A stretch of 7,562 nt of DNA from an uncultured Alistipes sp. (GTDB taxonomy: Bacteria > Bacteroidota > Bacteroidia > Bacteroidales > Rikenellaceae), in contig CAAGKW010000260.1 of the NCBI GenBank assembly GCA_900770585.1, positions 1 through 7,562 of the forward strand, read 5' to 3'. Below the pieces are notes generated by a model that saw only the letters and a list, made by a program, of their open reading frames with translations, made no database searches and had not been told where the DNA came from. Position numbers and translations under genes: made by a program. How positions within the stretch are numbered: the stretch's first letter is position 1; every line of letters begins with the position of its first letter. Below are positions 1-7,029 of the stretch, piece after piece.

Positions 1-20
1 ACACGACGCTCTTCCGATCT
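1..20 (+). other. Illumina TruSeq adapter remnant (artefact)
   Basis: The first 20 bases end in CTCTTCCGATCT and match exactly the last 20 bases of the Illumina TruSeq universal/read-1 adapter as I know it. The match stops at base 20, where AT-rich sequence typical of an intergenic region begins. This is library sequence left on a read or contig end, not genomic DNA, and should be masked. It also shows that the window starts at a physical assembly end, so what lies beyond the neighbouring gene is unknown. Confidence 0.96.
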
Positions 21-80
21 TGCTCGAAACAAATAACTATTATTCATATCTGTTTGCACTTTTCTGTAATTTCTTCACTC
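21..80. other. Short AT-rich region downstream of the YciO-like gene
   Basis: Sixty AT-rich bases separate the adapter remnant from the stop codon of the YciO-like gene. Read on the minus strand, they contain only weak A/T complementarity (AATAA, TAG, TTATT) and no GC-rich stem followed by a T-run. I cannot call a terminator or a further gene here. Confidence 0.5.
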
Positions 81-689
81 TTAACGCAATTCGCCACGTC
101 CCTCACGCAGAATCTCCTGCTCGTCCGAGGTCAAATCGACCAGCGTCGTGGGTACATTGTCGCCAATACCGCCATCGACCACCAAATCGACCAGATTCTC
201 GTAACGCTCCTCGATCAGCTCGGGGTCGGTCGTATATTCGTCGCCATCATCGTTCGGGCGGCGCTTGACCGATGAGGTAATCATCGGGCAACCCAAACGC
301 TCGACAATAGCACGCGCAATGGGATTGGCCGGAATACGCACACCCACACTCTTACGCTTTTCCAACGCGCGGTCGGGCATCTTCGACGAGGTATTCAGAA
401 TGAATGTGAATGGGCCCGGCAGGTTGCGTTTCATCAACTTAAATGTCAGATTATCAACACGACAATACTCCGACACGCTCGAAATGCTATCGAAAATCAC
501 CGAGAGCGAGTCCTCACTCTTGGCTTTGATCGTGCGCAGACGCTCGATGGCTTTGGGTGATTGGAGCGAGCAACCGAAGGCATAAATCGAATCGGTCGGA
601 TAGATGATCACACCGCCGCGACGCAGCACATCGGCAACCTTATCCAACTCCTTTTCGCTCGGATTGACCGGATAAATCTTGACAAGCAT
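81..689 (-). CDS. YciO-type Sua5/YrdC/YwlC family protein (putative threonylcarbamoyl-AMP synthase-like)
   Basis: This 202-residue protein has the single-domain YrdC fold. That fold binds ATP and nucleic acid, and in TsaC/Sua5 it makes threonylcarbamoyl-AMP from threonine, bicarbonate and ATP for tRNA t6A37. Visible family signatures are the YPTDSIYAFGC strand-turn (residues 30-40), a basic RLRTIKAK stretch (50-57), LMKRNLPGPFTFIL (85-98), EKRKSVGVRIPANPIA (110-125) and TTLVDLT (181-187). The segments DNLTFKLMK and PGPFTFIL resemble E. coli YciO more than TsaC. Where TsaC/Sua5 carry an S-x-N motif (typically STSAN), this protein has TSSVKRRPND (138-147). The Sua5 C-terminal domain is absent, which is normal for short TsaC/YciO forms. 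The ATG at 687-689 puts the conserved fold at the right distance and follows a good promoter. I am confident of the family. Whether it is the cell's t6A enzyme or a YciO-type paralogue of unclear role cannot be settled here. Confidence 0.9.
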   Translation of the reverse strand: MLVKIYPVNPSEKELDKVADVLRRGGVIIYPTDSIYAFGCSLQSPKAIERLRTIKAKSEDSLSVIFDSISSVSEYCRVDNLTFKLMKRNLPGPFTFILNTSSKMPDRALEKRKSVGVRIPANPIARAIVERLGCPMITSSVKRRPNDDGDEYTTDPELIEERYENLVDLVVDGGIGDNVPTTLVDLTSDEQEILREGRGELR

Positions 690-717
690 AGTAGTTTTTG
701 TTGTTTGGTTAATTTGT

Positions 718-749
718 CAAAGATAACGCTTTTCGCTCGAATGTCCAAA
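718..749 (-). promoter_or_regulatory. Bacteroidota-type promoter for the YciO-like gene
   Basis: On the minus strand the region reads TTTG (746-749), 20 bases, then TATCTTTG (718-725). This is a full match to the Bacteroidota primary-sigma pattern TTTG / TAnnTTTG with a typical spacing. The start codon lies 28 bases beyond the TAnnTTTG box, so the leader would be roughly 20 bases. The element sits in the 91-base gap after the upstream gene, so this gene can be transcribed independently of the mutL unit. Confidence 0.8.
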
Positions 750-780
750 CTCTTGGCCCGCTTTTTCGTGTTATGCAGGG

Positions 781-1980
781 TTAGTCACGTCGGATTTTCA
801 GGCGCGACACCACGGGATAGTGATCCGAAACACCCAATCGTGGCGACGTGTACGACTGAACTTCAAACTCTCGATCGACCATAATGAAGTCGATACGCAA
901 CAGATTGAAAAATCCGCGATAGGTATTGGTCATTCCGCGAGCCGCCTCGACAAACGTGTCGTCCATACGACGACCAATCTTGCGATAGGCATACGACATC
1001 GCTCCATCGTTGAAATCGCCACAAACAATCACACGATAGGGCGACGCTGCCACAAAACGCGATATGGTATCGGCCTGATCGGCACGTATTTGCGAATTGA
1101 GTTGGAAACGGTCGGCAATCGAACGTAGCTTACCCTCGCGCTCGCCCGAGCCGTCCTCGATAAAGTCGCCACTGACCAGATACTCCTGATCGTCGTGCGT
1201 AATCATCGTTGTACGCAGATGGTTGTTGACCACGCGCACCGTATCGTCGCCAATCATCAGATCGGCCCACTGAGCGATACAAGCCGTCGAATCCAACTCC
1301 GTCGCATTGTCGATCACGCCCGAGCGCACAATCTTATAGCGCGTATAGATCGCATTACCCACGCCGTGCCCCAGTTTGGGGTGGGTGGTCAGTCGCAACG
1401 CTACAATACCACGATACTTGCGGCTGGTAAGCATCGTATCGAACATCTCGCGCGGACAGGCAGGCGTACTCTGGAACTCCTGCAAGCAGACGATATCGGG
1501 CGACAGCGAGTCGATCACCGCAGCTCCCGTTGCTACGGCGTGATGCGGATCTTGATCGATACCATAATAGGGTTTGAAATTGCCTATGTTATAGGTCATT
1601 ACCGTAAATGAGCCTCGCTCGGGCGTATGTTGAGCCGAGTAGTCGCGCATAGGCGTAATGCGGTAGTAACGCGACACCTTACCCACGCCAATCAGCGCCA
1701 CCAAAATCATCGGCAGAGCATACTTCCAACGCCAGCGGATCACCCAATAGAGAATCAGCAACACCATCAGCGCATAGCTGAACGGAGCGCCCAGACCGAG
1801 CAACGACAAGATCCACATTCGGTGCGGGCTGACAATCGGTGCCAGATACGACAGCAACACCACGACCATCACCACGATCGAGATGATCACCATCACAAAA
1901 TCGAACAATCGTCCCGCCAACGAACGTCGCGACGATCGACGCTCCGAATCGTTAGGCGATGCGTAATAGTATTCCGACAT
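781..1980 (-). CDS. Membrane-anchored endonuclease/exonuclease/phosphatase-family protein
   Basis: A 399-residue protein with an N-terminal membrane module and a C-terminal EEP (DNase I/exonuclease III/inositol-phosphatase) domain. Hydrophobic segments lie near residues 26-47, 55-80 and 87-101, separated by a short WRWK basic stretch. The catalytic domain starts near residue 124 and keeps the metal and phosphate-site motifs in order: TYNIGNF (129-135, N131), CLQE (165-168, E168), NNHLRTT (252-258), GDFND (321-325), RIDFIMVD (362-369, D364) and SDHYPVV (385-391, D386/H387). All core residues appear intact, so it should be a Mg-dependent phosphodiesterase or phosphatase. The substrate cannot be read from sequence; family members cut DNA, RNA, phosphoinositides or other phosphoesters. 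With three hydrophobic segments and a basic N-terminus, the catalytic domain may lie outside the cytoplasmic membrane, but the topology is uncertain. It begins 15 bases after the rhomboid gene ends, so it is probably the last gene of the mutL operon. Confidence 0.9.
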   Translation of the reverse strand: MSEYYYASPNDSERRSSRRSLAGRLFDFVMVIISIVVMVVVLLSYLAPIVSPHRMWILSLLGLGAPFSYALMVLLILYWVIRWRWKYALPMILVALIGVGKVSRYYRITPMRDYSAQHTPERGSFTVMTYNIGNFKPYYGIDQDPHHAVATGAAVIDSLSPDIVCLQEFQSTPACPREMFDTMLTSRKYRGIVALRLTTHPKLGHGVGNAIYTRYKIVRSGVIDNATELDSTACIAQWADLMIGDDTVRVVNNHLRTTMITHDDQEYLVSGDFIEDGSGEREGKLRSIADRFQLNSQIRADQADTISRFVAASPYRVIVCGDFNDGAMSYAYRKIGRRMDDTFVEAARGMTNTYRGFFNLLRIDFIMVDREFEVQSYTSPRLGVSDHYPVVSRLKIRRD

Positions 1981-1995
1981 AGTTACGAGAGTTTT

Positions 1996-2694
1996 TTAGA
2001 AGTAGATTTGGTGGGTTTTCTTCCAATATCGCAGCAGCAGCCAGCCCCACAACATTCCGCCCAGATGAGCAAAATGGGCGATACTATCGCTCACTCCCAC
2101 AACGCCTGCCGAGAACTCGATCACCAAGAAGATCACAACGAACCACTTGGCTTTCATCGGGATAGGCGGGAACATCAACATCACCATAGCATTGGGATGC
2201 AGTACGCCGAACGACATCACGACACCCATCACCGCGCCCGATGCACCGAGCATTGCGTGGTTGGTGAAGATCTTATTAGCCAATTGTGCCGCACTCACGC
2301 CCATCGTTGCAGCCTCGGCCGCAACGTGCGATTTGATGTTGAGCCACTCCACTGCCGCAACACCCATATGCAGCAACGCAGCACCCACACCACACACGAA
2401 GAAGTAGGTCAGGAACTTCTTGGGACCCAGGTCGATCTCCAACGTGCGACCGAACATCCACAACGAGAACATATTGAAGAACATATGTTGAAAATCGGCG
2501 TGCAGGAACATATATGTGAAGAATTGGTAGGCGTGAAACTTCTCGCTACCAATCCAATACAACATTCCATACTCGCGGATCGCATCGCCAATGGGCAATA
2601 TCGCACACGCCAACCACACAACAAAGTTGGCAATGATCAAATTTAGGGTTATGGGTGGTGTGGCAAAATAGCCACGACCAAATTGATTATTCAT
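1996..2694 (-). CDS. Rhomboid family intramembrane serine protease
   Basis: A 232-residue polytopic protein of the rhomboid family, which cleaves transmembrane segments of substrate proteins within the inner membrane. The catalytic serine is S152 in LGASGA (149-154) and the partner histidine is H210 in AHLGGM (209-214). The upstream signature HADFQHMFFNM (65-75) supplies the conserved H65, H70 and N74 that form the oxyanion and structural site, as in GlpG. The first helix lies at about residues 15-35, and the L1-type segment WIGSEKF precedes the H/N motif. The helix with GVGAALLHM (about 102-110) and the GASG helix are separated by a soluble stretch of about 30 residues. The protein is short and has no fused cytoplasmic or zinc-ribbon domain. 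All catalytic residues are present, so it should be active. It starts 38 bases after mutL and ends 15 bases before the EEP-family gene. Its substrate is unknown, and no obvious single-pass substrate is encoded nearby apart from the small membrane protein ahead of mutL. Confidence 0.95.
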   Translation of the reverse strand: MNNQFGRGYFATPPITLNLIIANFVVWLACAILPIGDAIREYGMLYWIGSEKFHAYQFFTYMFLHADFQHMFFNMFSLWMFGRTLEIDLGPKKFLTYFFVCGVGAALLHMGVAAVEWLNIKSHVAAEAATMGVSAAQLANKIFTNHAMLGASGAVMGVVMSFGVLHPNAMVMLMFPPIPMKAKWFVVIFLVIEFSAGVVGVSDSIAHFAHLGGMLWGWLLLRYWKKTHQIYF

Positions 2695-2732
2695 TGTTTA
2701 ATCTTATTTTTACTTTTTCGCTTTTGGGCCTT

Positions 2733-4682
2733 CTACCCCAGACGCGAACGAATCTCGCCCGCCGAGATCTCGACCATTATCGCCTTGCCCGACGGTGCAA
2801 AGCTCACATTTTCGCATTTCGACAGCCTATCGAGCAGAGCCTCAGCCTGTTCCACGCTGATCATTCCACGCATTGCCGCTGCACGACGCTGGGCAACCAT
2901 AGCCGCCAATCGCTGACGACGCACCGCCACGGGCGAGTCACCCTCGGCAATCGAGTGGATCACATCGTAGAGCAGGCGGTCGATCTCGACACCCTCCATA
3001 TCGGCCGGAGTGCCACTCATCTCGACCGTGCAATCATCGACCACACGCAGGTCGAAACCAATTGCCGACAGATCGTCCATACACTCCTGCAACAGTCGCA
3101 CTTCGTCGTTGCTCATCACCAGCGGCTCGGGGAACAACAACTGCTGGCTCACCGACGAACCGCCACTGAGCATCTTCTCGTAATCCTCGAAGCTGACTCT
3201 CTCGCGTGCACGACGCAGATCGACAACCACCAAGCGACCACGATAACGCGCCGCCGCCAATGCCTCGGGCAGCGTCATAACATCTTCAAACTGAGACTCC
3301 TGCGCCACATCAAACTGTTGCTGAACAGCATCGACACTCTCGACAAACTCGAACTCCTCGCTCGTCGATTGAGGTTGCTCCGACGACACGAAATCGTGAA
3401 AGCTATCGCCACTCTCGACAATCGCAAACTCCTCGCTCTCAGCGCCTGCCAACGAATCCGACTGCCACACGTCGTAGCTCTCGCGTTGGGGTTTGGCGCG
3501 ATACTCGCCTGCGAAATCCGACAAATCGGCCTGCGAGCGACGCCCTGCCGTAGCACCCGAGGTATAACCTTCACGGAAGGGGTTATAGCCCTCGACCCGC
3601 GCCGCCTTAGGCTCGCTATAAACTCGATTCGACGGCCCCGCAACGGGGATATCGATCGCACCCTCGTCATCGAAATCCATCAAAGGCACCGCGCCCGTCT
3701 TGGCCAGCGTTTCGCGCACCGCAGCATTGATTATCTGCCAGATAGCCTCGCCGTCCGAGAATTTGACCTCGGTCTTTTGCGGGTGGACATTCACATCGAT
3801 ACGCTCGGGATCGATCGTCAGATAGAGGAAAATATCGGGTTGGGTCTGCGCGGGGATCAACTTCTCGTAGGCCTTCATCACCGCCTTATAGAAATAGGGC
3901 GACTTGAAGTAGCGACCATTCACAAACAGGAACTGCTTGTACGAGCTCTTCTTTGCCGCCGCAGGACGACCCACAAAGCCCTCGATCTTCACCAGCGACG
4001 TCTCGGCCGACACCTCCAAAAGGTTATTCTTGATATTCTTGCCCACGACATCGACTATTCGACCACGAAGATTCGAGCGATCGAGGTCGTAGATCGGGGC
4101 TTGATTATTATACAACTTAAAGGCAATCTGCGGATTACACAGCGCCACACGCTCAAATTCGTCACGAATCTGACGCGCCAGCGTCGTGCTCTTCTCCATA
4201 AATCGGCGACGCGCCGGAACATTATAGAACAGATTGCGCACAAAGAACTGCGAGCCGACCGAGCAACCACACGGCTTCTGTTTTTCGAACTCACCGCCAT
4301 TGATAAAGACCTGAGTTCCAAACTCATCACCCGCCTGGCGCGTCTTCAACTCCACCTGCGCAACTGCTGCAATCGACGCCAAAGCCTCGCCTCGAAAACC
4401 GAACGTATGAAGTTGATAGATATCAGCTACCGAAGCAATTTTGCTCGTAGCGTGGCGGTCGAATGCCATACGCGCGTCCGTAGGCGACATACCGCAACCA
4501 TCGTCCACGATCTGGATCAGATCGCGACCTCCATCAACAAAATTCACCGTCACGGTGCTCGCCCCCGCATCGATCGCATTCTCCATCATCTCCTTGACAA
4601 CCGACGAAGGTCGATTGACGACCTCGCCCGCTGCAATCTGATTAGCAACGACTTCGGGTAGCAGTTTAATTCGATCGGCCAT
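2733..4682 (-). CDS. mutL: DNA mismatch repair protein MutL
   Basis: MutL is the GHKL-ATPase linker that couples MutS mismatch recognition to downstream strand removal. I chose the start at 4680-4682, giving 649 residues, because MADRIKLLPEVVANQIAAGE is the conserved N-terminus; an in-frame ATG 48 bases upstream would only add an unrelated 16-residue tail and would overlap the preceding gene. The ATPase domain (about 1-330) has NQIAAGEVVNRP (14-25), KEMMENAIDAGA (30-41, with E31 the likely catalytic base and N35 the Mg ligand), DDGCGM (60-65), GFRGEAL (95-101) and NVHPQKTEVKF (298-308). A variable acidic linker (about 335-470) leads to the C-terminal dimerisation domain. That domain keeps a QQLLFP clamp-binding-like motif (513-518). 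However, the endonuclease motif DQHA(x2)E(x4)E is reduced to D488, E494 and E499 with LRR in place of QHA, and the zinc-site CPHG motif reads APSG (629-632). Nicking activity is therefore doubtful. It is the second gene of its operon, 16 bases after the small membrane protein. Confidence 0.98.
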   Translation of the reverse strand: MADRIKLLPEVVANQIAAGEVVNRPSSVVKEMMENAIDAGASTVTVNFVDGGRDLIQIVDDGCGMSPTDARMAFDRHATSKIASVADIYQLHTFGFRGEALASIAAVAQVELKTRQAGDEFGTQVFINGGEFEKQKPCGCSVGSQFFVRNLFYNVPARRRFMEKSTTLARQIRDEFERVALCNPQIAFKLYNNQAPIYDLDRSNLRGRIVDVVGKNIKNNLLEVSAETSLVKIEGFVGRPAAAKKSSYKQFLFVNGRYFKSPYFYKAVMKAYEKLIPAQTQPDIFLYLTIDPERIDVNVHPQKTEVKFSDGEAIWQIINAAVRETLAKTGAVPLMDFDDEGAIDIPVAGPSNRVYSEPKAARVEGYNPFREGYTSGATAGRRSQADLSDFAGEYRAKPQRESYDVWQSDSLAGAESEEFAIVESGDSFHDFVSSEQPQSTSEEFEFVESVDAVQQQFDVAQESQFEDVMTLPEALAAARYRGRLVVVDLRRARERVSFEDYEKMLSGGSSVSQQLLFPEPLVMSNDEVRLLQECMDDLSAIGFDLRVVDDCTVEMSGTPADMEGVEIDRLLYDVIHSIAEGDSPVAVRRQRLAAMVAQRRAAAMRGMISVEQAEALLDRLSKCENVSFAPSGKAIMVEISAGEIRSRLG

Positions 4683-4698
4683 AGTTCTCTTTGTCAGC

Positions 4699-5112
4699 TT
4701 ATTCGCCTTGATAATCGTTAGGCACCACACGAATCGGGCGGTAGGGATCGAACTCCTCCTCGGCCGGGGCGCTCTGCACCGCCGTATTCTGCTTCGCCAG
4801 ATCGAACATCTCGGCTACGCGAGGCACAACCACGAAAATCACAATCGCCACCACAACAATCATAATCAACATACGAATCATACCTCGTGTCTTGCGAGCC
4901 GAGTCCTCCTGACGACGCTGCTCGTTACGAGCCTCACGGCGACGGCGAATATACTCGCCTGCCACATAGACATTCTCGCCTTTACCCTCATCGGGTGTCT
5001 GCTCGCCCTTCTCGGCACGACGCTCGCGAAACGCCTCCAACTCGGGATCGTAGTAGCGAGGTGTGTAGTTGAACTTATTGGCGTGTTTCTTAAATGGTGA
5101 AAATCCTAACAT
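4699..5112 (-). CDS. Uncharacterised single-pass membrane protein, first gene of the mutL operon
   Basis: A 137-residue protein whose function I do not recognise. It starts with a hydrophilic region containing FNYTPRYYDPELEAF (14-28), then a charged, Glu/Arg-rich, helical region (about 24-75, including the basic cluster YIRRRREARNEQRR at 54-67). One strongly hydrophobic helix follows (about 78-97, MIRMLIMIVVVAIVIFVVVP). A short acidic tail (98-137) ends it. There is no cleavable signal peptide. The positive-inside rule places the N-terminal basic part in the cytoplasm and the C-terminal tail outside. From memory, proteins with a similar NKFNYTPRYYDPE opening occur ahead of mutL in other Bacteroidota, so it is probably a conserved lineage protein rather than a spurious ORF. 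The start codon at 5110-5112 lies just downstream of a clear promoter, and the stop is 16 bases before mutL. The 20-residue helix, good codon use and operon position make it a real gene. Confidence 0.88.
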   Translation of the reverse strand: MLGFSPFKKHANKFNYTPRYYDPELEAFRERRAEKGEQTPDEGKGENVYVAGEYIRRRREARNEQRRQEDSARKTRGMIRMLIMIVVVAIVIFVVVPRVAEMFDLAKQNTAVQSAPAEEEFDPYRPIRVVPNDYQGE

Positions 5113-5131
5113 ATCGCTTTAACTTTTTTGC

Positions 5132-5163
5132 CAAATATACTTTTTTCTGCACTGATGAGCAAC
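5132..5163 (-). promoter_or_regulatory. Bacteroidota-type promoter for the small membrane protein-mutL-rhomboid-EEP operon
   Basis: On the minus strand, GTTG (5160-5163) is followed after 20 bases by TATATTTG (5132-5139). The second box matches TAnnTTTG fully and the first box matches TTTG in three of four positions. The start codon is 19 bases beyond the TATATTTG box, so the leader would be very short. It lies in the 75-base gap after dnaJ and separates the chaperone genes from the mutL unit. No comparable element is visible in the 16-, 38- and 15-base gaps further along, which supports co-transcription of the four genes. Confidence 0.75.
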
Positions 5164-5187
5164 CTCCGCCCACCAGCTCTTGCTCCA

Positions 5188-6348
5188 CTACTGGAAGAAA
5201 TTCTTCATTCGTTCGAAGATATTCTGATTCTGCACCGGCTCGGCCTCCTTGAACGAGGGCTGCTCGGCCAACTTCTCAACCAACGCACGCTCCTCCTTCG
5301 AGAGTTTCGAGGGGATTGTCAGGTCGACAACAATCAGAATATCGCCTCGACCATAGCCATTCACATCGGGCAGACCCTTGCCACGCAGACGCAACACCTT
5401 GCCGGCGTGAGTACCTGCGTCGATCTTGATCTTCACGCGCGAATCGATGGTCGGCACCTCAACATTACCGCCCAGCAGAGCCGTCGTAACGGGGATATTG
5501 AGGTTATGAATCAGGTCGTTACCGTCGCGTACGAAGTCCTCCGAGGGGATCTCCTCGATCAGCACCTGCAAGTCGCCATTGATGCCACCGTGGCGGGCAG
5601 CATTACCCTTGCCCGACACATTGAGGCGCATACCAGCACCCACACCTGCGGGAATACGGATCTCGACAACCTCCTCGCCACGAACCGTACCCTCGCCGTT
5701 ACACTTGGTACAAGGATCCGAAATGACCTTACCCTCGCCACCGCACGTGGGGCACACGCCCTGCGTCTGCATACGGCCAAAGAAGGTATTCTCGACACGC
5801 GTTACGTAACCCGCACCATTACAGGTCGAGCAGGTCTTATAGTCGTTGGCCGTCTTAGCACCCGAGCCGCCACACACATCGCAGGCTACGGTCTTATTGA
5901 TTTTGATCTTTTTGGTTGTGCCCGTTGCGATCTCGGCCAGCGTCAGCTTCACCTTAACTCGCAGGTCGCTACCGCGATTGACCGACTGGCCGCGACCACC
6001 GCCACCAAAACCGCCAAAACCGCCACCAAAGTGACCTCCAAAGATATCGCCAAATTGCGAAAAGATATCCTCCATCGAAAAGCCGCCACCAAAACCGCCA
6101 AAGCCACCGCCCGCAGCCGATCCGTTCATACCTGCGTGACCAAACTGGTCGTAGCGCGCACGCTTGTCGGGATTCGACAGCACGTCGTAGGCCTCGGCAG
6201 CCTCCTTGAATTTCTCTTCGGCCTCCTTATCGCCCGGGTTCTTGTCGGGGTGATACTTGATAGCCGCCTTGCGGTAGGCCTTCTTGATCTCGTCGGCGTT
6301 GGCATTACGCTCGACACCCAACACTTCGTAGTAATCTCGTTTTTCCAT
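5188..6348 (-). CDS. dnaJ: Chaperone protein DnaJ (class A/type I Hsp40)
   Basis: A 386-residue cytoplasmic co-chaperone that delivers unfolded clients to DnaK and stimulates its ATPase. All type I domains are present in order: the J-domain (about 4-70) with the essential HPD at 33-35; the Gly/Phe-rich linker (about 74-120, with repeated GGFGG units and an internal [14 protein letters not shown] helix); and the zinc-binding region (about 155-220) with four CxxC motifs (C156/C159, C173/C176, C199/C202, C213/C216), each followed by a Gly-rich turn. Two beta-rich client-binding domains and a dimerisation tail follow, with the conserved [17 protein letters not shown] at 311-327. Length is normal and no key residue is missing. 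It lies 60 bases after grpE with no promoter in the gap, so the two are likely co-transcribed. dnaK is not in the window. Confidence 0.99.
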   Translation of the reverse strand: MEKRDYYEVLGVERNANADEIKKAYRKAAIKYHPDKNPGDKEAEEKFKEAAEAYDVLSNPDKRARYDQFGHAGMNGSAAGGGFGGFGGGFSMEDIFSQFGDIFGGHFGGGFGGFGGGGRGQSVNRGSDLRVKVKLTLAEIATGTTKKIKINKTVACDVCGGSGAKTANDYKTCSTCNGAGYVTRVENTFFGRMQTQGVCPTCGGEGKVISDPCTKCNGEGTVRGEEVVEIRIPAGVGAGMRLNVSGKGNAARHGGINGDLQVLIEEIPSEDFVRDGNDLIHNLNIPVTTALLGGNVEVPTIDSRVKIKIDAGTHAGKVLRLRGKGLPDVNGYGRGDILIVVDLTIPSKLSKEERALVEKLAEQPSFKEAEPVQNQNIFERMKNFFQ

Positions 6349-6408
6349 CTTATCTCATTGACCACCCCGCCGTGACGGGTATGATCGTTTTGTTTTTCAG
6401 TTTATAGT

Positions 6409-7029
6409 TTACTCTGCAACAACTACCTTCGCGTAGCGAATAACCTTCTCACCCAGCTTGTAGCCCTTCTGAACCACATCGATAATCTCGCCTGATGCCT
6501 TACCCTCAATGGGAAATCGGGCAACAGCCTCGTGATGATCAACGTCGAACTCCTTACCGACTGCTTCGATCTCGCTCACGCCCTGCTGACGCATTACCTC
6601 GTTGAACTTCTGCGAGATGAGTCGAACACCGCCACGCAGCGCCTCGACATCGTCGCTCTTCTCCATCGCCGCCAGCGCACGATCGACATCATCGACAACG
6701 GGCAGCAGTGCCTTGATCACATTCTCGCCACCCGACTCCACGAGCGACATCTTCTCTTTGAGCGTACGCTTGCGATAGTTGTCGAACTCGGCCTGCAAAC
6801 GCAGATACTTATCGCGCCACTCGGCAGCCTCCGCCTCGGCCTTTGCCAACGCCTCTGCCACCTCATCAACGGGCTCAGCGTCGGTCTGGTCTGCCATTTC
6901 GTCAACCGACGAGGTGTCATCATCTGCCATATTGGCACACGACTGACCCTCGCAGTTGGGTTCAACATCGCCTTCGGCGAAGCCCTCCTCGGGCTTAACT
7001 TCCTCGTTATAAACTTCTTGCTTGCTCAT
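6409..7029 (-). CDS. grpE: Nucleotide exchange factor GrpE
   Basis: A 206-residue GrpE, the thermosensitive dimeric factor that releases ADP from DnaK. The first 60 or so residues are acidic and probably disordered (EE, DDD and DEMADQTDAEP stretches) and carry a C-x4-C pair (C26, C31). A long coiled-coil helix follows (about 56-100, with WRDKYLRLQAEFDNYRKRT at 71-89). After it come the four-helix segment (LLPVVDDVDRAL at 108-119, then FNEVMRQQGV at 142-151) and the C-terminal beta-wing (FDVDHHEAVARFP at 161-173, VVQKGYKLGEKVIRYAKVVV at 185-204). These are the diagnostic family motifs and the C-terminus is complete. The ATG at 7027-7029 follows an A-rich leader without a Shine-Dalgarno sequence, as is usual for this phylum. 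It is the first gene of the grpE-dnaJ operon and diverges from nagA. Confidence 0.98.
   Translation of the reverse strand: MSKQEVYNEEVKPEEGFAEGDVEPNCEGQSCANMADDDTSSVDEMADQTDAEPVDEVAEALAKAEAEAAEWRDKYLRLQAEFDNYRKRTLKEKMSLVESGGENVIKALLPVVDDVDRALAAMEKSDDVEALRGGVRLISQKFNEVMRQQGVSEIEAVGKEFDVDHHEAVARFPIEGKASGEIIDVVQKGYKLGEKVIRYAKVVVAE

Noticed and set aside
1627..2646. 339-codon plus-strand frame rich in His, Gln and Arg across the EEP and rhomboid genes
   Set aside because: It spans two well-supported minus-strand genes and the gap between them. The His/Gln-rich composition is what the complement of hydrophobic membrane codons gives.
2655..4661. 668-codon open frame on the plus strand opposite mutL
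   Set aside because: mutL on the other strand has unmistakable domain motifs over the whole span. The antisense translation is low-complexity, rich in Arg, His and Leu, with no family motif. It stays open because mutL rarely uses the codons TTA, CTA and TCA whose complements are stops.
4683..4730. Upstream in-frame ATG extending MutL by 16 residues
   Set aside because: The added residues are unlike any MutL N-terminus and would overlap the end of the preceding gene. The ATG at 4680-4682 begins the conserved sequence.
5157..5185. GAGCAA/TTGCTC dyad after dnaJ as a possible terminator
   Set aside because: The stem is only 6 bases with a 17-base loop, and on the minus strand it is followed by an A-run rather than a T-run. 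It also overlaps the mutL-operon promoter.
6001..6120. Repetitive GC-rich stretch within dnaJ as a repeat array
   Set aside because: The repetition encodes the Gly/Phe-rich linker of DnaJ and is explained by protein sequence.
5128..6375. 415-codon open frame on the plus strand opposite dnaJ
   Set aside because: It is a shadow of dnaJ: the Thr/Ala/Lys-rich repeats mirror the Gly/Phe linker and the composition is not protein-like. It has no promoter or motif of its own.
6362..6382. CCCG/CGGG hairpin between grpE and dnaJ as a terminator or attenuator
   Set aside because: Only four base pairs form and no T-run follows on the transcribed strand. The genes are most simply co-transcribed.
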